A stretch of 45,374 bases of DNA, taken from NCBI GenBank assembly GCA_001770815.1, contig MESD01000199.1, forward strand, positions 1 to 45,374, in the 5' to 3' direction. Shown in pieces: positions 1 through 8,325 of this stretch (positions are counted from its first letter, which is position 1; the number at the start of each line of letters is the position of its first letter). A program made the position numbers and the translations under genes. This DNA comes from Burkholderiales bacterium RIFCSPHIGHO2_12_FULL_69_20 (GTDB taxonomy: Bacteria > Pseudomonadota > Gammaproteobacteria > Burkholderiales > Burkholderiaceae_C). The notes under the pieces were generated by a model. The model searched no databases. It saw only the letters and a list, made by a program, of their open reading frames with translations, and had not been told where the DNA came from.

Positions 1-521
1 TGGACACGCCCCAGGTGCTGGCCTTTGCCAACGCCGGCGCACACAACCAGTTCGCCTTCACCACCGCGCCGGCCTATGCGGCGCAAGCGCGGGCCACGCT
101 GCTGGGCGCGCTGCAGTGGCACCGCTACCGCGTGATCGACAACAACCTGGTGCTGGAGCAGCCGCTGGACGGCAGCTCAGCGGTGCTGGTGCGCAACGTG
201 ATCGGCTTTCGTGCCGAGTACGGCATCTCGGATGCCGGCGGCTCGACGCTGCAATCCTGGCAGGACGCCGGCGACGCCGGCTGGGGCTCGCTGAGCGCGG
301 CCAGCATCAGCCGGGTGCGCGCTGTGCGCCTGGGGCTGGTGGTGCGCAGCCCGCAGCGCGACAAGCCCGACGCCAGCGGCAACTGCACCGCCTCCAGCGC
401 CAAGCCGCGGCTGTTCGGTGATGAGATCGAACCCGACGTCACCGACTGGCGCTGCTTCCGCTACCGCAGCTCGACCATCGTGGTGCCGCTGCGCAACCTG
501 GTCTGGGGGCAGATGCGATGA
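1..521 (+). CDS. pilW: PilW-like minor pilin assembly protein, 3' part only
   Basis: Only the C-terminal part is in the window. The frame is open from base 3 and ends in TGA at 519-521. The fragment of about 172 residues has no N-terminal prepilin helix, so the domain that would prove the family lies off the left edge. The call rests mainly on position: the stop overlaps the ATG of pilX (ATGA at 518-521), and pilY1 follows, which is the usual pilW-pilX-pilY1 order. The protein is expected to be a minor pilin that primes pilus assembly in the inner membrane. Two cysteines near the end (in GNCTAS and DWRCFR) could form a disulfide, as in PilW C-terminal domains. PilW is the best guess; another minor pilin is possible. 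Confidence 0.75.
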   Translation, partial: DTPQVLAFANAGAHNQFAFTTAPAYAAQARATLLGALQWHRYRVIDNNLVLEQPLDGSSAVLVRNVIGFRAEYGISDAGGSTLQSWQDAGDAGWGSLSAASISRVRAVRLGLVVRSPQRDKPDASGNCTASSAKPRLFGDEIEPDVTDWRCFRYRSSTIVVPLRNLVWGQMR

Positions 522-1069
522 CCACCCTCGTTTCGACCCCGCGCGCCCGCCAGCGCGGCAGCAGCCTGATCCTGGTGCTGATCCTGCTGACGGTGATGCT
601 GCTGGGCAGCCTGGCGCTGGCGCGCATCACCGAGGTGACCACCCTGGCGGGTGGCAACGCCGCCAGCGGCGACGCCGCGATGCAGGCCTCGGAGGTGGGC
701 GTGAACACCGGCTTTGCCGCGGTGCAGGCGATGGCGGCGGACGACAACGTGATCGGCGGCTGGTACTTCCCGACGATGCAGGCGGTGGACGCCGCGGGCA
801 TCCCCACCATCAACTGGGACAGCGCGCCCGAGCTCACCGTGGGCACCTTCCGGGTGCGCTACGCCGTCGACCGGCTGTGCAACCTCACGCCGGTCACCGA
901 CGTGCTGCGCCAGTGCCTGGTCAAGCAGGTGCTGCAGACCGAGAGCAACCGCGAAGGCGCCGAGCGACCCGACCCCCCCAACTCGCGCCAGTACCGCGTG
1001 ACGGTGCGGGTCATCGGCAGCAAGGGCACCCAGGTCTGGACCCAGGCCATGGTCACCAAGGGCAGCTGA
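518..1069 (+). CDS. pilX: Type IV pilus minor pilin PilX
   Basis: 183 residues. The N-terminus is a basic stretch (RARQRG) followed by a long hydrophobic helix (about residues 14-36, SSLILVLILLTVMLLG), the PilX_N prepilin-type pattern in which a peptidase would cut after Gly. The usual Glu at position 5 of the mature pilin is not evident, as in several PilX proteins. The start codon overlaps the pilW stop (ATGA), which implies translational coupling. pilY1 starts 24 bases after the stop. The role in the family is a minor pilin that works with PilY1 to start pilus assembly and in surface sensing. Confidence is good because hydrophobic pattern, size and neighbours agree. Confidence 0.88.
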   Translation: MTTLVSTPRARQRGSSLILVLILLTVMLLGSLALARITEVTTLAGGNAASGDAAMQASEVGVNTGFAAVQAMAADDNVIGGWYFPTMQAVDAAGIPTINWDSAPELTVGTFRVRYAVDRLCNLTPVTDVLRQCLVKQVLQTESNREGAERPDPPNSRQYRVTVRVIGSKGTQVWTQAMVTKGS

Positions 1070-1093
1070 GAACCGCGGCACAGGGAAAACACG

Positions 1094-4000
1094 ATGAACA
1101 ACGCTGTGAAATCCGGCCAGGCCGTGCTGGCGCTGTGCGGCCTGCTGTGGGGTGTGGCCTCGCAGGCCACCAACGTGGCCGAGCTGCCGCTCAAGACCTC
1201 GGTGCTGGCCAAGCCGAACGTCGTGTTCGCGCTGGACGAGTCGGGCTCGATGGACGCCGAGGTGATGATCGACGGCACCCACCAGGGCTGGTTCTACGGC
1301 AACTACGGCAATGCCACGCTGTACCCGTCGGGCAAGCTGCGCACCGGCGCGGCCAGCTACGACTGGAACATGCTGTACCTGTTCCCCAACGGCACTGGCG
1401 CCGGCAATCGCGTCTACGGCGACCCTGCCGCGTCCTACGGTTACGCGATACCGCCCACACCCCAGATGGCCTGGGTGCGCTCACCCACCTACAACACCAT
1501 CTACTACGACACGCGGCGCACCTACAAGCCCTGGGCGCCGGCCTATGTCGGCGGCGCCAGCACCAGCTACGGCAACGCCGGCACCAGCAGCACCCGCTCG
1601 CATCCGGCGTTGGGTTCGACGGCGATGGCCCTCGCCTCGAATCTGCCCACCACCACCGACGGCAACTGGCGCTTCACCTTCACCGCGGGGATGACCATGC
1701 CCGCCGGCACCACCGGCGCCACCTGCCTGAGTGGCAGCACGCCTGCCGTCGGCGCCTTGGGCTACACGGTGACGACCACCGACCGCATGTGCAAGGCGTC
1801 GATGAGCTACTACCCGGCCACCTTCTGGAACCGCGAGACCTGCACCGTCGACGGCAGCAGCTGCGTGGCCGCCTGGGACGGCCTGAGCCTCAAGCGCTAC
1901 GAGATCAAGTCGGGCAACAGCTTCCCGTCGGGCCGCAGCTACGCCGACGAACTGCAGAACTTCGCCAACTGGTTCAGCTACTACCGCAAGCGCCGGCTGC
2001 TGCTGGCCGCGGCCATGGGCGAGGTGCTGGAGAACACCAGCGGGCTGCGCCTGGGCGTGGTGAAGTTCAACGCGCCCGCCGCGCCGACGATGTACGACGC
2101 CGACGCCGGCGCCGCCGCCAGCAACCGATTGGCGGTCAGCGGCCAGTTCTACGTGGCCGAGGGCAATGGCGGCACGCCCACCCACGCCACGATGGCCTAC
2201 ATCCGCGAGCAATTCGACACCAATACCAGCGTGATCCAGTACGCCTGCCAGCGCAACGCCTCGTTCATCATCACCGATGGCTTTGCCAACGACACAGCCA
2301 CGGCGCCACCGACCTATTCGCAGGCCACCTACGGCGCGGGCGCGCCTTACCAGTCGATCGCCGCCAATTCGCTGGCCGACAAGGCACTGGGCTACTTCAC
2401 CCTGACCCTGCGCGCCAGCGGCGCCAATGCGCTGGCCACCGGGCGCGTGCCGCCGGGCCGCACCGACGTTGCCAATCCCGACACCAATGCCAACCTGCAC
2501 CTGAGCACCTATGCCTTGACGCTGGGCATGAAGGGCACCTTGTGGCCCACCGCGAGCGACCCGTTCGTCACCGCGCCGAGTTGGCCGACCCCCGTGTCCA
2601 ACACCGCGACCATGATCGACGACCTGTGGCACGCCACCCTCAACGGCCGCGGCCAGATGTACCTGGCCAACGACAGCGCGGCCGCCGCCGCCGGCATTGC
2701 CGCCGGCCTGTCCGACATCCTCGACCAGGCCGGCGCGCAGAGCAGCCTGGCCGTCAGCTCGATCAACCTCGATCGCGGTGATACCCGGGCCTACCTCGGC
2801 ACCTACAACCCGGCCGGCTGGGTGGGCGACCTGACCGCCAACCCGATCGACGCCAGCACCGCCGTGGTGTCGGCCACCCCCACCTGGAGCGCCGGCGCCC
2901 TGCTGATCAGCCGCGACTGGACCACCCGCAAGATCGCCAGCTTCAGCAGTGGCGCCGGTGTCACCTTCACCAGCGCCAATGTCGGGTCCATCGTCAACCC
3001 GGGCGCTGCCTGGGGCGCCGACGCCGACGTGGTGAACTACCTGCGCGGCAGCCGCACCGGCGAGGGCAGCAGCTTCCGCGCCCGCGCCAGCCTGATGGGC
3101 GCGGTGATCAACGCCGAGCCGGTGATCAGCCGCGACGACAAGATCGTCTACGTGGCCTCGGGCGAAGGCATGCTGCACGCCATCGACACCGACACAGGCG
3201 CCGAGCACTGGGCCTTCGTGCCGGGCCAGGTGCTGGCCAACCTGGGCCGCATCAGCAGCCGCGACTACAGCTTCAAGACCAAGCTCGATGCCACCCCGGC
3301 GCTGGGCAAGCTGGCCGGCAGCGGCAAGCGCATCCTGGTCGGCGCGCTGGGCGGCGCGGCGCGCGGCTACTACGCGCTGGACGTGAGCAGCCCGCGCGAC
3401 AAGACCGAGGCCGAACTGGCCAGCGCTGCGCTGTGGCAGTTTCCGGCCGCCAGCGACAGCAGCAACCTGGCCAACATGGGCTACTCCTATGGCCGTCCGG
3501 TGATCGCCAAGACCGCCACCCAAGGCGACGTGGTGCTGGTGACCTCGGGCTACGACAACGCCGAGACCATCGGCGACGGCAAGGGCCGGATGTGGATGCT
3601 CAACGCCGCCACCGGCGCGGTGCTGCGCGAGTTCGTCACCACCGACGGCGCCGCCGGCGCCGAGGCCGGCCTGTCGCATGTCTCGGCCTTTCGCGAGACC
3701 AACGGCAGCGTGCGCCATGTCTACGGCGGTGATCTGCTGGGCAACCTGTGGCACTTCGACCTCGACACCGGCACCACGGTGAAGCTGGCCACGCTGTACG
3801 ACGCCGCCGGCAACCTGCAGCCGGTGACCGCTGCGCCGGAGCTGGTGACCATCGCCGACAAGCGCGTGGTGATGGTGGGCACCGGGCGCCTGCTCGACAT
3901 CACCGACTTCGGCAGCGCCAAGACGCAGTCGTTCTACGCCATCGCCGATGGCGCCACGCTGGCCAACGCCCGCGCCGGCCTGGTGACCCAGACCTACAGC

Positions 4001-4402
4001 CGCGGCGCCACGCCCGAGCTGAGCGGCGCCGCGGTCGACTGGACCAGCGATCGCGGCTGGTACTTCGACCTGCCCGCCGGCGAGCAGGCCAACACCACGC
4101 CCAACGTGGCCTACGGCACCGTGGGCTTCACCACCAACAAGAACGGTGGCAGCGACTGCGCACAAAGCGCGTTCATGTACCTGGTGGACATCAAGACCGG
4201 CCAGAAATCGGCCATCACCGACTTCTCGTCGGCGCAGATCACCGCCACCGCCAATGCGTCGCGGCTGACCACGCTGCGCATCGCCAACGGCCAGCTGGTG
4301 GGCACCAGCCACACCTCGGACAACGGCGTCTACCGGCGCGTGCTGGGCGCCCGGCTGCCGATCCCGGCGGCCAAGAACGCCTGGCGCGAGATCCGCCGCT
4401 GA
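1094..4402 (+). CDS. pilY1: PilY1-type pilus tip adhesin with vWA domain
   Basis: 1102 residues, in the PilY1/PilC size range. A signal peptide ends near residue 25 (VASQA). A von Willebrand A-like region follows, with a metal-site motif DESGS at about residues 48-52. The C-terminal half (from about residue 650) is the PilY1 beta-propeller, recognised by repeats such as VASGEGMLHAID and by Asp-rich, calcium-site-like loops (DTDTGAEHW). The middle is rich in Ala, Thr, Ser and Asn. In this family the protein sits at the pilus tip, regulates retraction through calcium binding and mediates adhesion or surface sensing. It is the last gene of the pilus operon visible here; no pilE follows, and a terminator-like hairpin lies at 4443-4473. 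A very long open frame on the opposite strand is a codon-bias shadow. Confidence 0.92.
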   Translation: MNNAVKSGQAVLALCGLLWGVASQATNVAELPLKTSVLAKPNVVFALDESGSMDAEVMIDGTHQGWFYGNYGNATLYPSGKLRTGAASYDWNMLYLFPNGTGAGNRVYGDPAASYGYAIPPTPQMAWVRSPTYNTIYYDTRRTYKPWAPAYVGGASTSYGNAGTSSTRSHPALGSTAMALASNLPTTTDGNWRFTFTAGMTMPAGTTGATCLSGSTPAVGALGYTVTTTDRMCKASMSYYPATFWNRETCTVDGSSCVAAWDGLSLKRYEIKSGNSFPSGRSYADELQNFANWFSYYRKRRLLLAAAMGEVLENTSGLRLGVVKFNAPAAPTMYDADAGAAASNRLAVSGQFYVAEGNGGTPTHATMAYIREQFDTNTSVIQYACQRNASFIITDGFANDTATAPPTYSQATYGAGAPYQSIAANSLADKALGYFTLTLRASGANALATGRVPPGRTDVANPDTNANLHLSTYALTLGMKGTLWPTASDPFVTAPSWPTPVSNTATMIDDLWHATLNGRGQMYLANDSAAAAAGIAAGLSDILDQAGAQSSLAVSSINLDRGDTRAYLGTYNPAGWVGDLTANPIDASTAVVSATPTWSAGALLISRDWTTRKIASFSSGAGVTFTSANVGSIVNPGAAWGADADVVNYLRGSRTGEGSSFRARASLMGAVINAEPVISRDDKIVYVASGEGMLHAIDTDTGAEHWAFVPGQVLANLGRISSRDYSFKTKLDATPALGKLAGSGKRILVGALGGAARGYYALDVSSPRDKTEAELASAALWQFPAASDSSNLANMGYSYGRPVIAKTATQGDVVLVTSGYDNAETIGDGKGRMWMLNAATGAVLREFVTTDGAAGAEAGLSHVSAFRETNGSVRHVYGGDLLGNLWHFDLDTGTTVKLATLYDAAGNLQPVTAAPELVTIADKRVVMVGTGRLLDITDFGSAKTQSFYAIADGATLANARAGLVTQTYSRGATPELSGAAVDWTSDRGWYFDLPAGEQANTTPNVAYGTVGFTTNKNGGSDCAQSAFMYLVDIKTGQKSAITDFSSAQITATANASRLTTLRIANGQLVGTSHTSDNGVYRRVLGARLPIPAAKNAWREIRR

Positions 4403-4410
4403 CACGTCAG

Positions 4411-4447
4411 CCGCCCGGCCGCCCGGCCGCCCGGCCGCCCGGCCGCC
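4411..4447. repeat. Short tandem repeat CCGCCCGG x4.6
   Basis: The 8-base unit CCGCCCGG occurs four times in a row and part of a fifth, immediately after the pilY1 stop. Each unit can pair with its neighbour (CGGCCG palindromes), so the tract may fold in RNA. It is probably a slippage-prone simple repeat and copy number may vary between strains. Confidence 0.85.
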
Positions 4448-4473
4448 ACCTTCGTTTGAGCGTCAGGTGGCGG
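4443..4473 (+). terminator. Putative terminator after pilY1
   Basis: CCGCCACCT at 4443-4451 pairs perfectly over 9 bases with AGGTGGCGG at 4465-4473. The loop is 13 bases and TTT follows. It overlaps the stop codon of the convergent phosphatase gene, so it could serve both directions. The T tract is short, so efficiency is uncertain. Confidence 0.5.
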
Positions 4474-5113
4474 TTTCGTCGCGCACCAGTGCGTCGACCA
4501 GCGCGTCGAGGTGGACGTCGTCGTTCCAGCCCACCAGGCTCAGGCCCTGCGGTGTGTGCAGCAGGCGGTTGATCACCGCATTGCCCAGCAGCCAGGTGCG
4601 CGGCACGTCCAGCGGCAGGTGGTTGGCCGCGCGGTACAGGCTGTCGAGCACCCCGCCGTGGCTGACCAGCGCGATGGTCTGGCCGGCATGGCGCTGTGCC
4701 AGCCGCGCCACCGTGGCCAGGCAGCGGGCATGGAAGTGGCGCAGGGTTTCGCCGCCCTCGGGCTCGAAGTCGGGATCGCGGATGCGCCAGCGCCTGGCCA
4801 GCGCCGGCCAGCGCGCGTCGATCTCGGGGTAGGTGTGGCCCTGCAGCACGCCGAAACAACGCTCGCGCAGGCCCGGCTCGGGCTGCAGCGGCAGGCCCAG
4901 CGGGCCGGCCAGCGCCTGCGCGGTCTGCCAGGCACGGCCCAGGTCACTGGCATACACCGCCGCCAGGCCCTCGTCGCGCAGCGCCTCGACCAGCGTGGCA
5001 GCCTGGCGCTCACCCGACGCATTGAGCGGGATGTCCAATTGCCCCTGCAACCGCCCCTCGGCGTTCCACGCCGTCTCGCCATGGCGGATGGCGACGATGC
5101 GGGTGACCTGCAT
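4463..5113 (-). CDS. Histidine phosphatase family protein
   Basis: 216 residues from the ATG at 5113; an upstream TTG at 5128 would add five. The catalytic RHGET motif lies near the N-terminus (IVAIRHGETAWN), followed by the GRLQGQLDIPLN segment typical of the phosphoglycerate mutase/CobC branch. The second catalytic His is in LVSHGGVLDSLYR. The family transfers phosphate through a phospho-histidine. Members are annotated as broad-specificity phosphatases, GpmB-like, or alpha-ribazole phosphatases (CobC). No cobalamin genes are nearby, so CobC is not supported. The end is convergent with pilY1, and the PEBP gene lies upstream on the same strand with a gap of about 34 bases, so the two may be cotranscribed. 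Confidence 0.9.
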   Translation of the reverse strand: MQVTRIVAIRHGETAWNAEGRLQGQLDIPLNASGERQAATLVEALRDEGLAAVYASDLGRAWQTAQALAGPLGLPLQPEPGLRERCFGVLQGHTYPEIDARWPALARRWRIRDPDFEPEGGETLRHFHARCLATVARLAQRHAGQTIALVSHGGVLDSLYRAANHLPLDVPRTWLLGNAVINRLLHTPQGLSLVGWNDDVHLDALVDALVRDETAT

Positions 5114-5147
5114 CAGGCGAAGCGCCAAGGGTGCAGCGGTGGTCGGC

Positions 5148-5771
5148 TCACCTCAACCTGCGGTTGAGGGTGTAGGTGCCCGACAGCGTGGCCGCGCCCA
5201 GCACATGGCCGGCCAGCGCCTCGCGCACCTGGGCGCCGGTGAAGGCACCGTCCACACCCAGCCGCGCCAGGTTCAGCGCATACAGCGTGAACACGTAGTG
5301 GTGCACCAGCGAGTCGTTGAACGGCGGGAACGGCCCGTCGTAGCCGAAGTAGTGGCCGACGTTGTCGGCATCACCGGCAAACCAGCCGGTGTAGTCGTTC
5401 AAGCCCTGGCGCGCAGCGCCTGCGGTGGCCGGCCCGGGCTTGCCGCGCGCGGTGAAGCCGCGGCTCCACTGGCCTTCGTCAAAGCCGCTCACCGTGGGCG
5501 GCAGGTCGATCAGCACCCAGTGGAAAAAATCGACCCGGGGCAGATCGGCCGGCACCTCGCGGTCGGGCTGGTTGACGTCGTCGCCGACGCTGGGCACGTC
5601 GAAATCGTGGCAGATCAGCACCAGCGACTTGGTGCCGGCAGGCAGGTCGCTCCAGGCCAGCGGCGGGCTCAGGTTGCCCGAGAAGCCCACCCCGGCGTCG
5701 GTCAGCCGGCCGGCGGCATGGCGTTCAGGGATGGCCTCGCCATTGGCCCAGGCATCGCTCCACATCTTCAT
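5148..5771 (-). CDS. YbhB/YbcL-type PEBP family protein
   Basis: 207 residues from the ATG at 5771, which has a GGAG ribosome site a few bases upstream; longer upstream frames lack homology. Phosphatidylethanolamine-binding protein landmarks are present: an NLSPPLAWSDLP segment, the ligand-pocket pattern in LVLICHDFDVPS, FFHWVLIDLPP, and a GYDGPFPPFNDSLVHHYVFTLYAL block. Bacterial YbhB/YbcL proteins are small and soluble, resemble Raf kinase inhibitors, and have poorly defined roles. No signal peptide is seen. It lies downstream of the broken DUF1840 gene (25 bases) and upstream of the phosphatase, all on the minus strand. Confidence 0.9.
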   Translation of the reverse strand: MKMWSDAWANGEAIPERHAAGRLTDAGVGFSGNLSPPLAWSDLPAGTKSLVLICHDFDVPSVGDDVNQPDREVPADLPRVDFFHWVLIDLPPTVSGFDEGQWSRGFTARGKPGPATAGAARQGLNDYTGWFAGDADNVGHYFGYDGPFPPFNDSLVHHYVFTLYALNLARLGVDGAFTGAQVREALAGHVLGAATLSGTYTLNRRLR

Positions 5772-5796
5772 CGCGGATTCTCCAAGGCCAGGCAGG

Positions 5797-6120
5797 CTAG
5801 ACGCCCCACACCACCGGCTCACCGGCCGCCGCGGCACGCTTGAGCATGTCGACCATCGGCCACAGTCGCTGGCGCAGCCCCACACCGTCGTGTGCCGGCA
5901 GACGCTCACCGCGGGCGGCCGCGTCGGCTTCGGCCTAGGCGCGGGCGGCTTCGTCGGCCACCACCGCCTGCTCGATGGCCAGCATCGCCGCCGGCATCGC
6001 CGCCGGCTCGATGATGCCCTGGGGTTGCGGCTCGCGGCCGATGGCGCGCAGCAGCGCGTCGCCGGTGGGGCCCATCATGATGATGTCGCCGGTGGCCTTG
6101 CTCTTGAACTTGTAGATCAT
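5797..6120 (-). pseudogene. DUF1840 protein interrupted by an in-frame TAG
   Basis: The ATG at 6120-6118 has a strong GGAGGT site. It starts a DUF1840-type protein (MIYKFKSKATGDIIMM) that runs to a TAG at 5937-5935 (codon 62). The same frame continues for 45 more codons to a second TAG at 5799-5797. The downstream part reads as the expected family C-terminus (GLRQRLWPMVDMLKRA ... VVWGV). The full length would be 107 residues, normal for this family. Homology on both sides in one frame points to a single substitution, most simply CAG to TAG, or a sequence error. The function of DUF1840 is unknown; these are small cytosolic proteins common in Burkholderiales. As written, only a 61-residue N-terminal piece would be made. 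Confidence 0.8.
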
Positions 6121-6132
6121 CTGCACCTCCAG

Positions 6133-6169
6133 CCCCGTAACAACGGGGTGCCGCAGATTGTGCACCGGG
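6133..6169 (-). terminator. Hairpins between GGDEF-EAL gene and DUF1840
   Basis: CCCCGT at 6133-6138 pairs with ACGGGG at 6143-6148 around an AACA loop. Just beyond lies the perfect 14-base palindrome CACCGGGCCCGGTG. The pair separates the GGDEF-EAL gene from DUF1840 on the minus strand. It could end the c-di-GMP operon or shape the DUF1840 leader. There is no T tract. Confidence 0.4.
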
Positions 6170-6195
6170 CCCGGTGGCAGCCCGGTGCGCCAGGC

Positions 6196-8325
6196 CTAGC
6201 GAACCACCAGGCTCAGCAGGGGCCGCGCGCTGCGGTCGCGCTGCGGCCGCACCCGTTCCTCGAAGCTGATCGCGTCCAGCGCCGGCGCGTACAGGAAGCC
6301 CTGGAACTCGTCGCAACCCAGCTCCAGCAGGAACGCGCGCTGCGGCTCGGTCTCCACACCTTCGGCGATGACGGTCATCGCCAGTGCCTGGGCCATCTGC
6401 ACGATGGCGCGCACGATGGCGCCGTCGCTCTCGTCGCCGGGCACACCCTTGATGAAGCTGCGGTCGATCTTGAGCCGGTCGATCGGAAAGCGCTTGAGGT
6501 AGGCCAGGCTCGAGTAGCCGGTGCCGAAGTCGTCGATCGCCAGCCGCACGCCCAGCGCCGACAGCTGCGACAGCCGCGCCAGCGCGTCGTTGGCGTCGTG
6601 CACCAGGATCGATTCGGTCAGCTCCAGCTCCAGCAGCGCGCCGTCCAGGCCATGCTCGCGCAGCACGCTGGCCACGCGGTCGTTGAAGTCGGCCTGCTGG
6701 AATTGCAGCGCCGAGACGTTGACCGACACCGGCATCACCAGGCCGCTGTCGCGCCAGCGCACGGCCTGGCGCACCGCCTGCTCGAGCACCCAGTCGCCGA
6801 TGGCAATGATGAAGCCGGTCTCCTCGGCCACCGGAATGAACTGGCCGGGCGAGACCTCGCCCAGCTCGGGGTCGCGCCAGCGGATCAGCGCCTCGGCGCC
6901 GATCACCGCGCCGGTCTTCAGATCGATCTGCGGCTGGTAGTGCAGCCGGAAGCGCTGGCTGGCCAGCGCCTGGCGCATGGCGTGATCGAGCCGCATGCGC
7001 TGGCGCATGTCGGCGTCCTGGTGCGCCTGGTGGAAGCGGAAGCAGCCGCGCCCGCCCTGCTTGGCGCGCTGCATCGCCGATTCGGCATGGCGCATCAGCA
7101 TCTCGGCATCGCTGCCGTCGGCGGGGAACTGGGCCACGCCCACGCTGCAGGTCAGCGTGAACTGCAGGCCGTCGACCGAGCAGGGGTGCGACACGGCATC
7201 CAGCACGCGCCGCGCGGTGGCCTCGGCGCCGCGGCTGTCGGCCTCGTGCACCAGCAGCGCAAACTGGTCGCCGCTCATGCGCGCCACCACGTCACCCTGG
7301 CGCAGGCAGCCCTTCAGGCGGTCGGCGCAATCGAGCAGCACGCGGTCGCCGATCTCGTGGCCCAGGCTGTCGTTGATCTGCTTGAAGCGGTCCAGGTCGA
7401 GCAGCAGCAGCGCCAGCGTGCCGGCACTGCGCCGCGCCTGGCGGATGGCGTCGGTGACCGCATGGCCCATCTGGCGGCGGTTGAACAAGCCGGTCAACGC
7501 ATCGGTGCTGGACAAGGCCTCGATGCGTTGACCGGCGTTGACCAGCTCGGTGTGGTCGCGGAAGGCCCACACCCGTCCGCAGGGCCGGCCGCGGCAGTTC
7601 TGCGGCTGGGTCACGCGCTCGAGCACCTGGCCCGAATGCAGCGTGATGCGCTCGCTGGCCTGCAGCAGCGTGGCCTCGCCGATCTGCGCCAGCCGGCGGC
7701 TGTAGGCCTCGGGGTCGACGACGCTGCGGCGCATCCAGTCGTAGACCGCGTCATCCTGGCGCTCGGTCAGCAGCGATTCGGGCAGGCCCCAGATCTGCGC
7801 AAAGCGCCGGTTGAAGGCACGGATGCGGCCGGCCAGGTCGGTGACCAGGATGCCGTCGGCGGTGGATTCCAGCGTGGCCTGCAGTTCCGAGACCAGCATC
7901 TCGCGCTCGTCCAGCTCGCGCTGGGCCTCGCTGCGGTCGTGCACCACCACCAGGAAGGGCGGTGGCGCCTTGCCATCGGCCATCGGCCCCAGCGCGCGGA
8001 TGCGGCGTGTGACCTGCACCAGCCGCCCGGCGCCGTCGACCAGCACGGTCTCCGACAGCAGCGTGCCCACCGGGGCACCGCGGTCCTCGTTGCGCACGTC
8101 GTCCCAGTAAGCCAGGTCCTCGGGCGTGGCGATCAGCTGGTCGGCGCTCTGGCCCAGCACCGCGGCCTCGCCCTGGCCCAGCAAGGCCAGCGCCTCGGCG
8201 TTGATGGCCAGCACCACCAGGCGGTGCGCGCACACCAGCCAGGCGGGTTCGCCCAGGGCGTCGAGCAGCGTGCGCCAGGCGGGCAGCGCGTCGGGGGCCG
8301 CCTTGGGGAGCGTATTGGCAGTCAC
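6196..8325 (-). CDS. PAS-PAS-GGDEF-EAL protein, likely c-di-GMP phosphodiesterase
   Basis: 709 residues starting at GTG 8325-8323, which overlaps the TGA of the HD-GYP gene (GTGA), so the two are translationally coupled. Domains in order: PAS (about 20-130), PAS (about 145-265), GGDEF (about 270-430) and EAL (about 445-690). The GGDEF signature is degenerate: SGDQF at 351-355 replaces GG(D/E)EF, so cyclase activity is doubtful. The EAL side looks intact: EAL at 478-480, ELTES near 568-572, DDFGTG at 598-603, KIDRSFI near 619-625 and AEGVET near 654-659. The prediction is a sensory phosphodiesterase that hydrolyses c-di-GMP in the cytosol. No membrane segment is evident. The stop is TAG. Confidence 0.93.
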   Translation of the reverse strand: MTANTLPKAAPDALPAWRTLLDALGEPAWLVCAHRLVVLAINAEALALLGQGEAAVLGQSADQLIATPEDLAYWDDVRNEDRGAPVGTLLSETVLVDGAGRLVQVTRRIRALGPMADGKAPPPFLVVVHDRSEAQRELDEREMLVSELQATLESTADGILVTDLAGRIRAFNRRFAQIWGLPESLLTERQDDAVYDWMRRSVVDPEAYSRRLAQIGEATLLQASERITLHSGQVLERVTQPQNCRGRPCGRVWAFRDHTELVNAGQRIEALSSTDALTGLFNRRQMGHAVTDAIRQARRSAGTLALLLLDLDRFKQINDSLGHEIGDRVLLDCADRLKGCLRQGDVVARMSGDQFALLVHEADSRGAEATARRVLDAVSHPCSVDGLQFTLTCSVGVAQFPADGSDAEMLMRHAESAMQRAKQGGRGCFRFHQAHQDADMRQRMRLDHAMRQALASQRFRLHYQPQIDLKTGAVIGAEALIRWRDPELGEVSPGQFIPVAEETGFIIAIGDWVLEQAVRQAVRWRDSGLVMPVSVNVSALQFQQADFNDRVASVLREHGLDGALLELELTESILVHDANDALARLSQLSALGVRLAIDDFGTGYSSLAYLKRFPIDRLKIDRSFIKGVPGDESDGAIVRAIVQMAQALAMTVIAEGVETEPQRAFLLELGCDEFQGFLYAPALDAISFEERVRPQRDRSARPLLSLVVR

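Noticed and set aside
1481-4405. A very long open frame antisense to pilY1, and similar long antisense frames at 5425-8346, 16713-18710 and 24092-26620
   Set aside because: High GC at third codon positions leaves stops rare in shadow frames. The products are low-complexity Arg/His/Gly/Ala text with no domain, while the opposite strand encodes clear families.
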